In this document: positions 18,675 through 29,100 of the stretch, one piece after another
How positions within the stretch are numbered: the stretch's first letter is position 1
How the letters are laid out: each line of letters starts with the position of its first letter
The notes under the pieces: model-generated
Seen by the model: the letters and a program-made list of their open reading frames with translations, nothing else
Databases searched by the model: none
Told to the model about the DNA's origin: nothing
Translations under genes and position numbers: made by a program
From: Rhodobacteraceae bacterium LMO-JJ12
GTDB lineage: Bacteria; Pseudomonadota; Alphaproteobacteria; Rhodobacterales; Rhodobacteraceae
Direction: 5' to 3'
Length of the DNA stretch: 64,000 nucleotides
Assembly (NCBI GenBank): GCA_021555075.1
Contig: JAKGBX010000001.1
Coordinates: forward strand, 1,426,001 to 1,490,000

Positions 18675-21600
18675 ATGAAGCACCTTGGTGATCCCGGAGA
18701 CATTGGCGAAAACGATATTGCAATCATTGGTATGGCGACGCATGTGCCGGGGGCGTCAACGATTGCGCAGTATTGGGAAAACCTGCGCAACGGGGTCGGC
18801 TCGATCCGCCGATTGAGCGAGGAGGAGTTACGCGCTGCCGGGGTGTCCGAGGCGTTGATTGCGCGGCCTGATTATGCTCCCTTTGCCGCACCTCTGGACG
18901 GATTCGAGATGTTTGACGGGGATTTCTTTGGATTCAGCCCCAAGGAAAGCGCCATTCTGGATCCGCAACACCGCCAGTTTCTGGAAGTCGCCTGGGAGGC
19001 GATGGAAAACGCGGGCCATGTGCCGGAAAACACCGACGGGCCGATAGGGGTTTTTGCGGGCTGCGGGATGGGCAGCTATTTCTATTTCAACATCTGCTCA
19101 AACCCCGGTTTGGTGGCTGATACTGGCATGTTCCTGCTGCGCCATACCGGCAATGACAAGGATTTCATGGCGACACGGGTGAGTCATGTATTTGACCTCA
19201 AAGGCCCGTCGATTTCGATGCAGACGGCCTGTTCTACGTCCTTAGTGGCCACGCATTATGCGGCGCAATCGTTGCTCAATGGGGAATGCGACTTTGCGCT
19301 TGCCGGGGGGGTGACAATCGAGTTTCCCCAAGGGCATGGGTATGTCTTCAAGGAAGGTGAAATCCTGTCGCCTGACGGGCAATGTCATGCGTTTGATGCG
19401 CGCGCGGAGGGCACGGTTTTCGGGTCGGGCGCGGGCTGTGTCGTGCTGCGCCGATTGGAAGACGCGATCAGGGATGGCGATCATATCTGGGCGGTGATCA
19501 AGGGCTCGGCGGTGAACAATGATGGTTCGGCCAAGGCCGGATATCTGGCGCCGAGTGTGGACGGGCAGGCGGCGGCGATTGCCGAGGCGCAGGCGATTGC
19601 AGAAGTGTCGGCGGATAGTGTGGATTATGTCGAATGCCACGGAACCGGCACCTATCTGGGCGATCCGATTGAAGTTGCTGCCCTAACCGAAGCATTTCGC
19701 AAGACCACGGATGAGACGGGATTCTGCCGGATTGGCAGCGTGAAAACCAACATCGGGCACCTTGATACGGCGGCCGGGGTGGTGAGCCTGATCAAGGCGA
19801 CGCTGGCCTTGGAGAACAAGGAATTTCCGCCGAGTTTGGGGTATGAGACGCCCAATCCGATGATTGATTTTGAGCATTCACCGTTTGTTGTGAATGACCG
19901 GCTGACACCTTGGGAGCCGCGTAAGGGGGTGCGCCGCGCCGGGGTGAATTCGCTGGGTGTTGGGGGGACCAATGCGCATGTGGTGCTGGAAGAAGCGCCT
20001 GTGCGTCCTGCCAGCGAGGAAAGCGACTGGCCGTTTCAATTGCTGGTGGTGTCGGGGCGCACCAAGGCGGCGCTTGATGCGAATGCCAAGGCGCTGGCGG
20101 CACATTTGCGTGGGTCGGATGAGCCGTTGGCCGATGTGGCATGGACCTTGAAAGAGGGGCGCAGAGCGTTTGAGAAGCGGCGCGTTCTGATTGCAGAGAC
20201 TGCGACGCAAGCGGCTGACTTGCTGGAAGAAAACGATCCGCGAAAGGTGTTTGAACATGCTGTGGTCGGGGATGACCCCGACATGGTGTTCATGTTTCCC
20301 GGAGGTGGTGCGCAATACGCGGGTATGGCGCGCGATCTCTATGAGACGGAACCGGTTTTTGCCGAATGGATGGACAGGGGCTTGGCGGTTTTGCAGCCCT
20401 TGATTGATTTTGACTTGAAGGCGCTTTGGCTGCCCGAACCGGGGCAGGAGGCGGCGGCGGATGAGGTGCTGAAGCGGCCATCGGTGCAATTGCCGCTGAT
20501 CATGATGGTTGAATATGCGCTGGCGCAGCTCTGGATCAACTGGGGTGTGAAACCGGATGTGCTTGTCGGGCATTCGATGGGCGAGAATACGGCGGCCTGT
20601 CTGGCCGGAGTGATGTCGTATGAGGATTGCATCGGTCTGGTGCATCTGCGCGGGACGCTGTTTGATACGGTGCCGGAAGGCGGAATGCTGGCGGTATCGC
20701 TACCCGCTGAGGAATTGCGTGGATGGTTGGGCGACACGCTTGATCTTGCGAGCGTGAACGGGCCGGGGTTGAGCGTGGCATCGGGGCCGCAGGCGGCGCT
20801 GGAGGATCTGCAAAAGCGGCTTGAGGCTGCGGATATTGATTGCCAGCGTGTCGCCATCGACATTGCGGCACATAGCAGGATGCTGGAGCCGATCTTGGGG
20901 CGGTTTGGTGATTACCTGCGTGGAATTGAGCTAAAAGCTCCGCAGATACCGATCGTGTCGAACCGCACGGGCGAGGTTTTGAGTGATGTTGACGCGATGG
21001 ACCCGGAGTATTGGGTGCGCCATCTGCGTGGCACCGTGTTGTTTGCCGATTGCATCAACCATCTGAGCCAGCAGACGTCGCGGATTTACGTTGAAATGGG
21101 GCCGGGGCGCGCGCTGAGTTCGCTGGCGGCGCAACATGCGGATGTGGCGCGGGGGCAGGTGATTTCCGCGCTGCGTCACCCGGCGGATGATGTTGCGGAT
21201 GATGCCTGGTTCATTGCGCAGTTGGGCCGGGTCTGGGCCATGGGGGGCGGGTTTGACTGGAGCCAGATCTGGGGCGCGGCGCGGCGCAATCGGGTTGTTT
21301 TGCCGACCTATGCGTTTCAGCGAAAACCCTATTTCATCGAACCCGGAGAGAACCGGCAAGCGGAGGAGCCAAGCCATCTGATGCGTCAGCCCGCGTTGGA
21401 GGATTGGGGTTACGCGCCGCATTGGAAAGCGGTGGCTGCCGATTGTGATGTTGATATCGAGACGCTGGAAGGGGCCACCCAAGAACGCTGGCTGGTGTTT
21501 GTAGATGATACCGGGTTGGGGCGCAGTGTTGTCGAGCGGTTGCGTGCGGCGGGGCAGGATGTGGTTACGGTGCGCGCCGGTGATGCCTTTGGTCGCGATG

Positions 21601-24600
21601 GTGAGGGCGGTTTTGTGCTGTCGCCCGAGCGGGGCCGCGAAGGGTATGATCTTCTGGTTGAGAAGTTAGCGGCAAGGGATTGGTATCCCACGAAAATCGC
21701 GCATTTCTGGCTGGTTACGAAAGGCGAGGGGCATCGGCCCGGATCGTCGTTTTTCCATCGCAATCAGGAACAGGGGTTTTATGCGCTGATGTTTCTGGCG
21801 CAGGCGATCGGTGAGGCGGATTGGCCCGCGCTTCATATTGACGTTTTGACCAGCGGGGCGGCGCAAGTGAAGGGCGAGGCCTTGGCCTATCCCGAAAAGA
21901 TGACAGTGCGCGGGCCGGTCAAGGTTATCCCGAAGGAATTGCCGGGGGTGACCTGTTCGACGCTTGATCTGGAATTGCCGACGGGCAAGCGCGCGGATTT
22001 GGGCGAGATCACTGGGCAGGTGCTTGAAGAGCTGTTTGCTGTGCCAGGCAACCGGGTTGCGGCGCTGCGCGGGGCGCGGCGATATGAACAGCAGTTCCGC
22101 GCCATGGCGCTTGAAAGCGACGCGCAGGATACGCATTTGCGCGACAAGGGCGTTTACCTGATTACCGGCGGGTTTGGTGGCATCGGGCTGACGTTGGCCG
22201 AGCGGTTGATCCGTGACCATGAGGCGCGCGTTGTGTTGATGGCGCGCTCGGCGCTTCCGCCGCGTGATGACTGGGCCAGTTGGGTGCTTCGCCACGGCAG
22301 CCATGACGCCACATCCCAGCGGATTGCAGCCGTAAAGCGGCTGGAGTCGCTGGGCGGGCAGGTGATGGTCACGGTGGCCGATGTGTCGAATGTCGAGGAA
22401 ATGCGCGGTGCGATGGAACAGGTGCATATGCGCTTTGGACCGGTCAACGGCGTCATCCACGCCGCCGGCGTGATTGCGGATGAACCGCTTTTGACCAAGA
22501 GCCCGAGCACGGTTGAGGATGTTTTTACGCCCAAGATTCATGGCGTTCAGGTGCTTGATGAAATCTTCGATGATGGTGAGTTGGATTTCCTCGTGCTGTT
22601 TTCGTCAACCTCGACGGTGACGGGGCCAGCGGGGCAGATCGACTATGTTGCGGCCAACGAATACCTCAATGGCTATGCCAAGGCCCGCGCGGGCGGCAAG
22701 ACCCGCGTTCTGGCGCTGAACTGGGGCATTTGGGCCGAGGTGGGCATGGCAGCCGAGGCCTTGGGCGTCTCAAAGGCCGAGCCGGACCAAAGCGAAACCC
22801 CGGTGGCGCAACCGCTGTTGGGTGTGGCGGGGTTTGATCGGCAGGGCAACCGGATGTTCCGGCGTGAATTGAGCGTGAAAGATTGGATTGTGGGCGAGCA
22901 TCGCACCAAGGACAACAAGGCGTTGATGCCCGGCACCGGCTATCTTGAGATTGCCGCGCAAGCCATGGAAGCGCAGGGCGAAACCGGCGGGTTTGAAATT
23001 CGTGATCTCTATTTCCTGCGGCCTTATGATGTGGCCGAACACGACACGCGCGAGATGCGCGTGACGCTGGAACGCAACGAATTGGGCTATGATCTCAGCG
23101 TGATGGGCGCGCGCGAAGTTGCGGGGCGCAAGGGGTTTGAGACCAATGCGCAGGCGGTGTTGTCGCTTTTGCCGCTGGGTGCAGCGGGGCAATTGGACTT
23201 GTCGGCGCTGGAGGCGCGGTGCGCGCGGGTGGAAACGGCAGCGGCGGGGCGTTCGCTGCGTTCACCCCAGGAGGCGCATCTGAATTTCGGGGCGCATTGG
23301 CGGGTGTTGCGCCGATTGGCGTTTGGCGACGGCGAAGGCGTTGCGCATCTGCGTTTGGCCGATGGGCTGGATGAGGCGGGGTATCACTTGCATCCCGGTT
23401 TGCTCGATCTCGCGACCGGTTGGGCGATGGGGTTGATTGACGGGTATGAGGCGGACCATCTTTGGGTGCCGGTGTCTTATGGGGCGGTGCGCGTCTATCG
23501 TGATCTGCCCGGCGAGGTGGTGTCTTGGGTGCGCAATGCGGGCGACAACCGCGCCGAGGCGGGCGCGGCGAATTTTGACGTCACGATCTGCGATAGCCAA
23601 GGCAATATCTGTGTTGAAGTGCATAATTTCTCGATCCGGCGGATGGAGCCTGGGGTGGCGCTGATTGCTGCGCCCAAAGCTTCGGAATTGATCTATCCCG
23701 ATGCGGATGCGAACCGCCCGCTATCTCCTGCCGAGGAGCGGTTGCGCCATAACCTGTCACAAGGGATTAGGCCCGATGAGGGGGCGGAGGCGTTCGTTCG
23801 TGCCCTGGCGATGGGGCAGAGCCAGGTGGTGGTTTCGTCGCTTTCGCTGGATGATCTGGTGCGTCAGGCCGAGGTGGAAAGCAGCGTGAAAGAGGAGGGG
23901 CAGACTTTTCAGCGGCCTGATCTGGAGAATGAATTTGTCGCGCCGGAAGGGGCGGTTGAAGAGAAGCTGGCGCAATTCTGGGGCGGGCTTCTGGGGGTCG
24001 AGCAGATTGGGGCAGAGGATAACTTCTTTGATCTCGGCGGGCATTCTCTGATCGCTGTGCGGCTTTTTGCGATGGTCAAAAAAGAATGGGCCGTGGAGTT
24101 TCCGATCTCGGTATTGTTTGAGGCGCCCACGATTCGGGCGTGTGCAAAAATGATTGTAGCAGAGGGTGTTAGCGACGAAACTTCGAGCGATACATCCGAA
24201 GAAAGGCGCAAGCCGCCGGAACGGCGATTTACCCATCTGGTGGCGATGCATCAGGGCGAAGGCGGGGCGCGACGCCCGTTCTTTCTCGTTGCGGGGATGT
24301 TCGGCAATGTACTGAACCTGCGTCATCTGGCGCATCTGTTGGGGGCGAACAGGCCGTTTTATGGGTTGCAGGCCAAGGGGTTGCTTGGCGAAGATGAACC
24401 GCATCGCGACATTGCGCAGGCCGCAAGTGATTACCTGAAAGAGATGCGACAGGTGCAGCCCAAGGGCCCCTATATGTTGGGCGGTTTTTCGGGTGGCGGG
24501 ATCATCGCCTATGAGATTGCCCAGCAATTGAAGGCGGCGGGCGACGAGGTGGCGATGTTGGTGATGCTTGATACGCCATTGCCGCAGCGCCGGTCATTGT

Positions 24601-25106
24601 CGCGACGGGACCGGCTGGCGATTCAAGCGCAGGAGTTGAAGGCGGGTGGGTTGCAGTATCCGTTTAAATGGGCCGCGCGCAGGGTTGCCTGGGAGTTCGA
24701 GAAACGCCGCAAGAGGGATGTGCAGCCGGTTGAGAACGCCGAGGTTTCTTTCCACAACACGACGATAGAGCAGGCATTCCTGGAGGCGGTTGCGGCGTAT
24801 GATTTGCGCTCGTGGGATGGTGCGCTGACGCTGTTCCGTCCGCCCTTGCAGGGCAAATGGGAAGTGGCGCCGGGGCGCTGGGTCAATTCGGAGCGTGCCT
24901 ATGTCACGCCCGACAATGACTGGACAGCCCATGCTCCCTTGATCGAGGTGATCGAAGTGCCCGGAGACCACGACAGTATGGTTCTGGAGCCCAATGTGCG
25001 GGTTTTGGCGGCCCGCATGAAACGGTGCATTGAAGACGCGGAGAATCCGGGCGCGCGCGCGGGGCGCGTGGCGGCCTTGCCGGTGCACTCAAAGGCGGCG
25101 GGGTGA
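18675..25106 (+). CDS. Type I modular polyketide synthase, KS-AT-KR-DH-ACP-TE
   Basis: This 2143-residue single-module synthase has these domains in order. Ketosynthase (about 14-430) has active Cys186 (TACSTS) and histidines near 322 (HGTGT) and 362 (NIGH). Acyltransferase has Ser634 (GHSMGE). Then come a ketoreductase structural half and a catalytic half, with the NADPH loop TGGFGGIG at about 1164 and Tyr1324. Dehydratase has His1409 and Asp1578 (HPGLLD). The acyl carrier has Ser1791 (GGHSL), and a C-terminal thioesterase has Ser1939 (GFSGG) and His2099. All catalytic residues I looked for are present. The dehydratase follows the ketoreductase instead of preceding it, and its histidine motif has one extra residue. 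The AT specificity motif reads IAAH, so the extender unit is not clear. The gene overlaps the next by four bases. Confidence 0.95.
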   Translation: MKHLGDPGDIGENDIAIIGMATHVPGASTIAQYWENLRNGVGSIRRLSEEELRAAGVSEALIARPDYAPFAAPLDGFEMFDGDFFGFSPKESAILDPQHRQFLEVAWEAMENAGHVPENTDGPIGVFAGCGMGSYFYFNICSNPGLVADTGMFLLRHTGNDKDFMATRVSHVFDLKGPSISMQTACSTSLVATHYAAQSLLNGECDFALAGGVTIEFPQGHGYVFKEGEILSPDGQCHAFDARAEGTVFGSGAGCVVLRRLEDAIRDGDHIWAVIKGSAVNNDGSAKAGYLAPSVDGQAAAIAEAQAIAEVSADSVDYVECHGTGTYLGDPIEVAALTEAFRKTTDETGFCRIGSVKTNIGHLDTAAGVVSLIKATLALENKEFPPSLGYETPNPMIDFEHSPFVVNDRLTPWEPRKGVRRAGVNSLGVGGTNAHVVLEEAPVRPASEESDWPFQLLVVSGRTKAALDANAKALAAHLRGSDEPLADVAWTLKEGRRAFEKRRVLIAETATQAADLLEENDPRKVFEHAVVGDDPDMVFMFPGGGAQYAGMARDLYETEPVFAEWMDRGLAVLQPLIDFDLKALWLPEPGQEAAADEVLKRPSVQLPLIMMVEYALAQLWINWGVKPDVLVGHSMGENTAACLAGVMSYEDCIGLVHLRGTLFDTVPEGGMLAVSLPAEELRGWLGDTLDLASVNGPGLSVASGPQAALEDLQKRLEAADIDCQRVAIDIAAHSRMLEPILGRFGDYLRGIELKAPQIPIVSNRTGEVLSDVDAMDPEYWVRHLRGTVLFADCINHLSQQTSRIYVEMGPGRALSSLAAQHADVARGQVISALRHPADDVADDAWFIAQLGRVWAMGGGFDWSQIWGAARRNRVVLPTYAFQRKPYFIEPGENRQAEEPSHLMRQPALEDWGYAPHWKAVAADCDVDIETLEGATQERWLVFVDDTGLGRSVVERLRAAGQDVVTVRAGDAFGRDGEGGFVLSPERGREGYDLLVEKLAARDWYPTKIAHFWLVTKGEGHRPGSSFFHRNQEQGFYALMFLAQAIGEADWPALHIDVLTSGAAQVKGEALAYPEKMTVRGPVKVIPKELPGVTCSTLDLELPTGKRADLGEITGQVLEELFAVPGNRVAALRGARRYEQQFRAMALESDAQDTHLRDKGVYLITGGFGGIGLTLAERLIRDHEARVVLMARSALPPRDDWASWVLRHGSHDATSQRIAAVKRLESLGGQVMVTVADVSNVEEMRGAMEQVHMRFGPVNGVIHAAGVIADEPLLTKSPSTVEDVFTPKIHGVQVLDEIFDDGELDFLVLFSSTSTVTGPAGQIDYVAANEYLNGYAKARAGGKTRVLALNWGIWAEVGMAAEALGVSKAEPDQSETPVAQPLLGVAGFDRQGNRMFRRELSVKDWIVGEHRTKDNKALMPGTGYLEIAAQAMEAQGETGGFEIRDLYFLRPYDVAEHDTREMRVTLERNELGYDLSVMGAREVAGRKGFETNAQAVLSLLPLGAAGQLDLSALEARCARVETAAAGRSLRSPQEAHLNFGAHWRVLRRLAFGDGEGVAHLRLADGLDEAGYHLHPGLLDLATGWAMGLIDGYEADHLWVPVSYGAVRVYRDLPGEVVSWVRNAGDNRAEAGAANFDVTICDSQGNICVEVHNFSIRRMEPGVALIAAPKASELIYPDADANRPLSPAEERLRHNLSQGIRPDEGAEAFVRALAMGQSQVVVSSLSLDDLVRQAEVESSVKEEGQTFQRPDLENEFVAPEGAVEEKLAQFWGGLLGVEQIGAEDNFFDLGGHSLIAVRLFAMVKKEWAVEFPISVLFEAPTIRACAKMIVAEGVSDETSSDTSEERRKPPERRFTHLVAMHQGEGGARRPFFLVAGMFGNVLNLRHLAHLLGANRPFYGLQAKGLLGEDEPHRDIAQAASDYLKEMRQVQPKGPYMLGGFSGGGIIAYEIAQQLKAAGDEVAMLVMLDTPLPQRRSLSRRDRLAIQAQELKAGGLQYPFKWAARRVAWEFEKRRKRDVQPVENAEVSFHNTTIEQAFLEAVAAYDLRSWDGALTLFRPPLQGKWEVAPGRWVNSERAYVTPDNDWTAHAPLIEVIEVPGDHDSMVLEPNVRVLAARMKRCIEDAENPGARAGRVAALPVHSKAAG

Positions 25107-26116
25107 ACAATATGGCGCAAGTCCTGGTGATTATCCTCAATTACAAAACAGCCGAGATGACTTTGGCCGCTGCCGAGGCCGCAATGCGTGAAATGTCTGA
25201 TATTGATGGTGAAATTTTGATCATCGACAATGACAGCGGCGATGGTTCGTTTGAAACTTTGCAGGCGGGGGTCGCACAAAAGGGTTGGGACATACGCGTG
25301 CTGCAATCGGGACAGAATGGCGGATTTGGGGCGGGCAACAATTTTGGCATGCGCGCGGGGATGCGCGATGGGACGGTGCCAGAGTATTATTATATCCTGA
25401 ATTCCGATGCGTTTCCCGATCGCGGAGCGATCCGGGCGCTGGTCGAGCATCTGGAGGGTAACCCGGAGGTCGGGTTTGCCGGGAGCTATATTCACGGCCC
25501 CGAGCGTGATGCGCATGTGACGGCGTTTCGCTTTCCCTCGATAGCCAGCGAGTTTGAGGGCGCGGCAAGGTTTGGACCGGTGACGCGGATGCTGGCCGAT
25601 CATATGGTGCCGCTGCCGGTTCCAAAGGAAACGACGGCCGTGGATTGGCTGGCCGGGGCGAGCCTGATGATGCGGGCCGAGGTGCTTGACGAAATTGGCC
25701 AGTTTGATGAGGCGTTTTTCCTCTATTATGAGGAAACCGATCTGTGCCGTCGCGCCGCCAAGGCCGGGTGGGCGACGCATTATGTGCGTGAGAGCGAAAT
25801 CACCCATATCGGGTCGGTCTCGACGGGGATGAAGGATTGGACGCGGGTGCCAGAGTATTGGTTTGATTCGCGCTGGCATTATTTTTCGAAAAATCATGGG
25901 GTTGCCTATGCTTGCGCTGCCACGCTGGCGCATTTGGCCGGGGGGGTGATTCACCGGTTGCGGGTGCTTTTGCAAGGCAAGGATCGGGGCGATCCTCCGG
26001 GGTTCTTACGCCACCTTCTGTGGCATGATCTGCGCGCGCTTTTCAGACCTGTGAGGGGGGCTGTGAAAGACAACGAAAACACGCTGAAGCTGGGCGTGCT
26101 TGGGGAAAGGACTTAA
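25103..26116 (+). CDS. Glycosyltransferase family 2 in the PKS/NRPS operon
   Basis: This 337-residue GT-A fold enzyme transfers a sugar from a nucleotide donor. It has the GT2 N-terminus (VLVIILNYKTAEMTL), the IIDNDSGDGS nucleotide-binding segment, NSDAFPD in place of a classical DXD, and the acceptor-side motif EETDLCRRA, resembling rhamnosyltransferase-type enzymes. The GTG at 25103 overlaps the PKS stop (GTGA); an ATG nine bases later is the alternative. Being inside the operon, with the NRPS starting four bases after it, it most likely glycosylates the PKS/NRPS product. No sugar-donor synthesis gene is in this operon, although the saccharide locus is next door. Confidence 0.88.
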   Translation: MNNMAQVLVIILNYKTAEMTLAAAEAAMREMSDIDGEILIIDNDSGDGSFETLQAGVAQKGWDIRVLQSGQNGGFGAGNNFGMRAGMRDGTVPEYYYILNSDAFPDRGAIRALVEHLEGNPEVGFAGSYIHGPERDAHVTAFRFPSIASEFEGAARFGPVTRMLADHMVPLPVPKETTAVDWLAGASLMMRAEVLDEIGQFDEAFFLYYEETDLCRRAAKAGWATHYVRESEITHIGSVSTGMKDWTRVPEYWFDSRWHYFSKNHGVAYACAATLAHLAGGVIHRLRVLLQGKDRGDPPGFLRHLLWHDLRALFRPVRGAVKDNENTLKLGVLGERT

Positions 26117-26119
26117 CCT

Positions 26120-29100
26120 ATGACTGCTCAATCCTATGTCGTGATCGGCAATGAAAGTCTTGCCGTTCAATGTAGTGAAAAACTGCTGGAACGGGGCGGG
26201 AGGCTTGGCGCGATTGTGACGCGCAACGCCGATGTCGCGGCATGGGCAGAGGGTCGGGGGGTGATGGTTGTTGCCCCGGGAGAGGGGCTGGCCGAGCGGC
26301 TTGAGGGCGTGGCGCATGATTGGTTGTTGTCGATTGCCAATCTCGACATGCTGCCCGAGGCGGTTTTGGCGTTGCCCCGACGTGGGGCGGTGAATTTTCA
26401 TGACGGGCCTTTGCCGGCCTATGCGGGGCTGAATGCGCCGGTTTGGGCGATGTTGGCGGGGGAAACCCGCCATGGCATCACCTGGCATATGATAGAGGCC
26501 GGTGCGGATACCGGCGCGATTGTTGCGCGTGCCGGGTTTGACATCACGTCTGATGATACGGCGTTGACGTTGAACACCAAGGCCTATGAGGCCGGAATCG
26601 GATCGTTTGAGGAGGTGCTCGACAAGCTGTCGATGGCAGAGGTTCCGGTTGAGGCGCAGCCCGCAAGCGGGCGCAGCTACTATGGCAAGGCCAAGCGGCC
26701 AAGTGGGGCCGGACGTTTGGATTTTACCGGCGCGGCGTCGGATGTGGTGCGCGTGGTGCGTGCGCTGGATCACGGACCATATTGGAATCCGCTGTCGGTG
26801 GCGAAAATCGAGGTTGATGGCCGGGTTCTAGCCGTCGGCCATGCGGCGGAGGAGGAGCCTTTGGGCGAGGCCGCGCCGGGCACGGTGGTTAGTGTCGATG
26901 ATCAGGCCATTCGCGTGGCCTGTGGGCAGGGCACGGTGATGTTGTCGGACATAACGGCGCTTTGCGGTGGCGAGATTGTTTTGGCGGCTTTGCTGGCGCC
27001 TGGGGATGTGCTTGCGCCGCCGGATGGCGCGGAGCGTGCGATGCTTGATGCGGCAATGACAGAGGCCGCGAAGGGCGATGCGCATTGGCGGGCGCGGTTG
27101 CGCGAGTTGGTTCCGGCTGAGTTGCCGGGGGCGGCGGGCGAAACAGGGGAAACGCGCGAAATCACGCTTGATCTGGGGGGGGGCGGAGAGTCAGCGCTCA
27201 GACTGGCAACGGGGCTTGTGGCGGCTTTGGCAGAGACTGGCGTTGCGGATCTGGCCTTTGGTGGCGGGCAGGCAACTGCGCCGGGTTATGCGAGTTCCTG
27301 GGTGCCGGTGCGCTTTGGTGACGATCTGAGCATTGCGCGCAAATGGCCCAGTTTTGCGCTTGATATTCAATCGCGCGACCCGGAAATCGGGCGTGTCGAG
27401 ATGCCCATGATCGGGATTTCCGAGGGCAGTATGGTTGAGGGGACAGCGATAACCTTCACACCCGAGCGGCTTTATTATGATGCGGGGAAAGTCAGCGATG
27501 ATCTGGCGGCGCTTTGGGCGCGGCGGTTGGAGCATCTGAGCCGGGTTGAGGGGGTTGAAGATATGGCCCCCGCCGAGATGCCGGTGATGCCCGAAAGCGA
27601 ACGCAAGTTGGTTGTGGAAGATTGGAACGCGACGGTGGTGGCGTTTGATGCGGATTTGTGCGTGCATCAGGCGTTTGAACGGCAAGTTCTGGAGACACCA
27701 GATGCGGAAGCCTTGGTGTTTGAGGGCGAAAGCCTGAGCTACGCAGCACTCAATGCGCGAGCCAACAAAGTGGCGCATGTGTTGCGCGACATGGGGGTGC
27801 AACCCGGAACTCTGGTGGCGCTGGCGAGTGAGCGGAGTTTGAACCTTTTGATCGGGGCGCTGGGGATTTTGAAGGCGGGGGGGGCTTATGTGCCGCTGGA
27901 CCCGGGTTATCCGGCGGATCGGCTTGCGCTTTATCTTGAGGACAGCGCCGCACCTGTGGTTGTGACCACAAGCACGGTGGCGGGTGATCTGCCGACGAGC
28001 ACGGCTGCGCAACTGGTGCTGGATCGCGATGCGCGGATTGAGGCGGCATCGGAGGAGAACTGTGATAGCGGGGTGGCCGGGAGTGATCTGGCCTATCTGA
28101 TCTATACCTCCGGTTCGACCGGTAAGCCCAAGGGTGTGATGGTGGAGCATCGCAACGTGGCGAATTTCTTTGCCGGGATGGATGAGCGCATACCGCTTGA
28201 AGAAGATTCTGTCTGGCTGGCGGTGACGAGCCTTAGCTTTGATATTTCGGTGCTGGAGCTTTTCTGGACGCTGGCAAGGGGTTTTAAGCTGGTGCTGAGC
28301 GGCGATGAGAGCCGTTCATTGGTAAGCAACGGGCGGATCGCCATGACCGGAAAGGGCATGGATATCGGGCTGTTTTACTGGGGCAATGACGATGGGCCGG
28401 GCAAGCAGAAATATCATATGTTGCTTGAGGGCGCGAAATTTGCCGACGCGCATGGGTTTTCTGCGGTCTGGACGCCCGAGCGGCATTTTGCGGCCTTTGG
28501 CGGGCCGTATCCAAACCCGGCGGTGACCGGTGCCGCCGTGGCGGCGGTAACAAAGAATATCGCAGTGCGCTCGGGGTCGGTTGTGGCGCCGCTGCACCAT
28601 CCGCTCAGGATTGCCGAGGATTGGTCGGTGATCGACAATCTGACCAACGGGCGCGCGGGGCTGGGGATTGCCAGCGGCTGGCAGCCGGATGATTTCGTGC
28701 TGCGCCCGGAGAATGCGCCGCCCAACAACAAGGTGGCGATGTTTGACACGATCGAGAAGATCCGCGCGCTGTGGCGGGGCGAGACGGTGGAATTTCCCAA
28801 CGGTGCGGGTAAGGATTGTGCGACGCTGACGCAACCGCGGCCCGTATCAAAGGAATTGCCGATCTGGCTGACCATTGCGGGCAACCCGGACACTTGGCGC
28901 GAGGCGGGTGAGATCGGCGCCAATGTGCTGACGCATTTGTTGGGCCAGTCGATTGACGAGGTGGCCGGCAAGATCAAGATCTATCATCAGGCGCTGCGCG
29001 ACAATGGTTACGACCCTGAGGATTTCAACGTCACGCTGATGCTGCACACTTATGTCGCCGAAACCCGCGAGAAGGCGCGTGACGTGGCACGCGGGCCGAT

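Noticed and set aside
16832-18790. A 652-codon open frame on the minus strand opposite the TIGR02302 gene.
   Set aside because: It is a shadow of a high-GC gene with the known family on the plus strand; its translation is low-complexity and unlike any protein family I know.
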